A stretch of DNA of 6,634 nt from Gammaproteobacteria bacterium (GTDB lineage: Bacteria; Pseudomonadota; Gammaproteobacteria; DAOWEP01), in the NCBI GenBank assembly GCA_030638455.1, contig DAOWEP010000079.1, positions 1 to 6,634 of the forward strand, read 5' to 3'. This document shows positions 6,460 through 6,634 of this stretch, piece after piece (position 1 is the first letter of the stretch; each line of letters starts with the position of its first letter). The position numbers and the translations under genes are program-made. The notes below the pieces were generated by a model. The model was not told the DNA's origin. It searched no databases and saw only the letters and a list, made by a program, of their open reading frames with translations.

Positions 6460-6566
6460 GTGGTTTCAGGATGTAATTTAAGAATTATTGATAGCCAACA
6501 GCTTTATTCCATGAAAAATATACTGATAATAGCCATCTTGATTTTATAGCTGGAAACCACATCCTG
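6460..6566. repeat. two complementary blocks in permuted order (possible pseudoknot-forming or structured RNA)
   Basis: The block at 6460-6474 contains GTGGTTTC (6460-6467) then CAGGATGT (6467-6474). The block at 6553-6566 contains GAAACCAC (6553-6560) then ACATCCTG (6559-6566). Each element is the exact reverse complement of its counterpart, but the order is A-B-A'-B' instead of the A-B-B'-A' of a hairpin. In RNA this allows either two mutually exclusive stems or an H-type pseudoknot in which the overlaps limit simultaneous pairing. Just inside, CAGCT (6499-6503) and AGCTG (6548-6552) can also pair. A run of seven T's (about 6576-6582) follows on the plus strand. The blocks lie between the kinase start and the 3' end of tRNA-Thr. 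No RNA family is recognised. Confidence 0.4.
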
Positions 6567-6589
6567 AGTATTTAATTTTTTTAGGGAAA

Positions 6590-6634
6590 TGGTGCCGAAA
6601 CGCAGATTCGAACTGCGGACCTACGCATTACGAA
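6590..6634 (-). tRNA. tRNA-Thr, anticodon CGU, 3' part only
   Basis: The minus strand from 6634 down to 6590 fits tRNA positions 32 to 76 exactly. It reads TT, anticodon CGT (6632-6630), AA, 3' anticodon stem TGCGT, variable loop AGGTC, T stem CGCAG / CTGCG around the loop TTCGAAT, acceptor strand TTTCGGC, discriminator A, and an encoded CCA (complement at 6590-6592). The CGU anticodon decodes ACG, so this is a threonine tRNA, and the discriminator A agrees with that. The D arm and the 5' acceptor strand lie beyond the right edge. No T-run follows the CCA on the minus strand, so the transcript may end by processing or extend further. Confidence 0.9.

Noticed and set aside
6571..6582. T-rich run on the plus strand, considered as a rho-independent terminator
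   Set aside because: No compact GC-rich hairpin precedes it. Only the long-range pairing with 6460-6474 is available, and no plus-strand gene lies upstream in that gap.
1..6634. CRISPR arrays, insertion sequences, toxin-antitoxin pairs, phage or defence genes
   Set aside because: No regularly spaced repeats, transposase, integrase, or known defence domains are visible on either strand.

Overview
The window looks like chromosomal core DNA of a free-living or symbiotic gammaproteobacterium of moderate GC. The evidence is the gene content: SixA-type phosphatase, the small membrane-anchored retropepsin-like protease, AGCS symporter, FKBP, NadC, a Cache/PAS sensor kinase, and a tRNA-Thr with encoded CCA. 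This is inference from gene families; no genus can be named from the sequence alone. There is no transposase, integrase, CRISPR array or phage gene.

Layout, left to right. (1) Positions 1-361, minus strand: the N-terminal 120 residues of a SixA-like phosphohistidine phosphatase, cut by the left edge. (2) A divergent intergenic region (362-466) with a near-consensus sigma70 promoter facing right. (3) A plus-strand run of four genes: a retropepsin-like aspartic protease with a TTG start (467-1000), an alanine/glycine:cation symporter (1080-2420), an FKBP-type prolyl isomerase (2465-2827) and nadC (2830-3669). FKBP and nadC are 2 bp apart and surely cotranscribed; the other gaps (79 and 44 bp) allow one operon but do not prove it. 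(4) A 438-bp stretch (3670-4107) that is not empty: it has a good promoter, a roughly 140-nt leader with a possible hairpin, and a 24-codon ORF for a one-helix membrane peptide behind a strong Shine-Dalgarno. (5) A 760-residue membrane sensor histidine kinase on the minus strand (4108-6390), with a Cache-like periplasmic sensor, a FixL-like PAS, HisKA and HATPase_c but no receiver. (6) A 199-bp intergenic region (6391-6589) with two 14-15 nt blocks that are reverse complements in permuted order. (7) The 3' part of tRNA-Thr(CGU), minus strand, cut by the right edge.

Functionally this is mostly housekeeping: NAD biosynthesis, protein folding, amino-acid uptake and phosphorelay signalling (SixA and the orphan kinase, which are not shown to be partners). 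The parts least explained by known genes are the 24-residue peptide with its leader, the permuted complementary blocks next to the tRNA, and the FixL-like PAS of the kinase, which keeps a histidine at the heme-ligand position.
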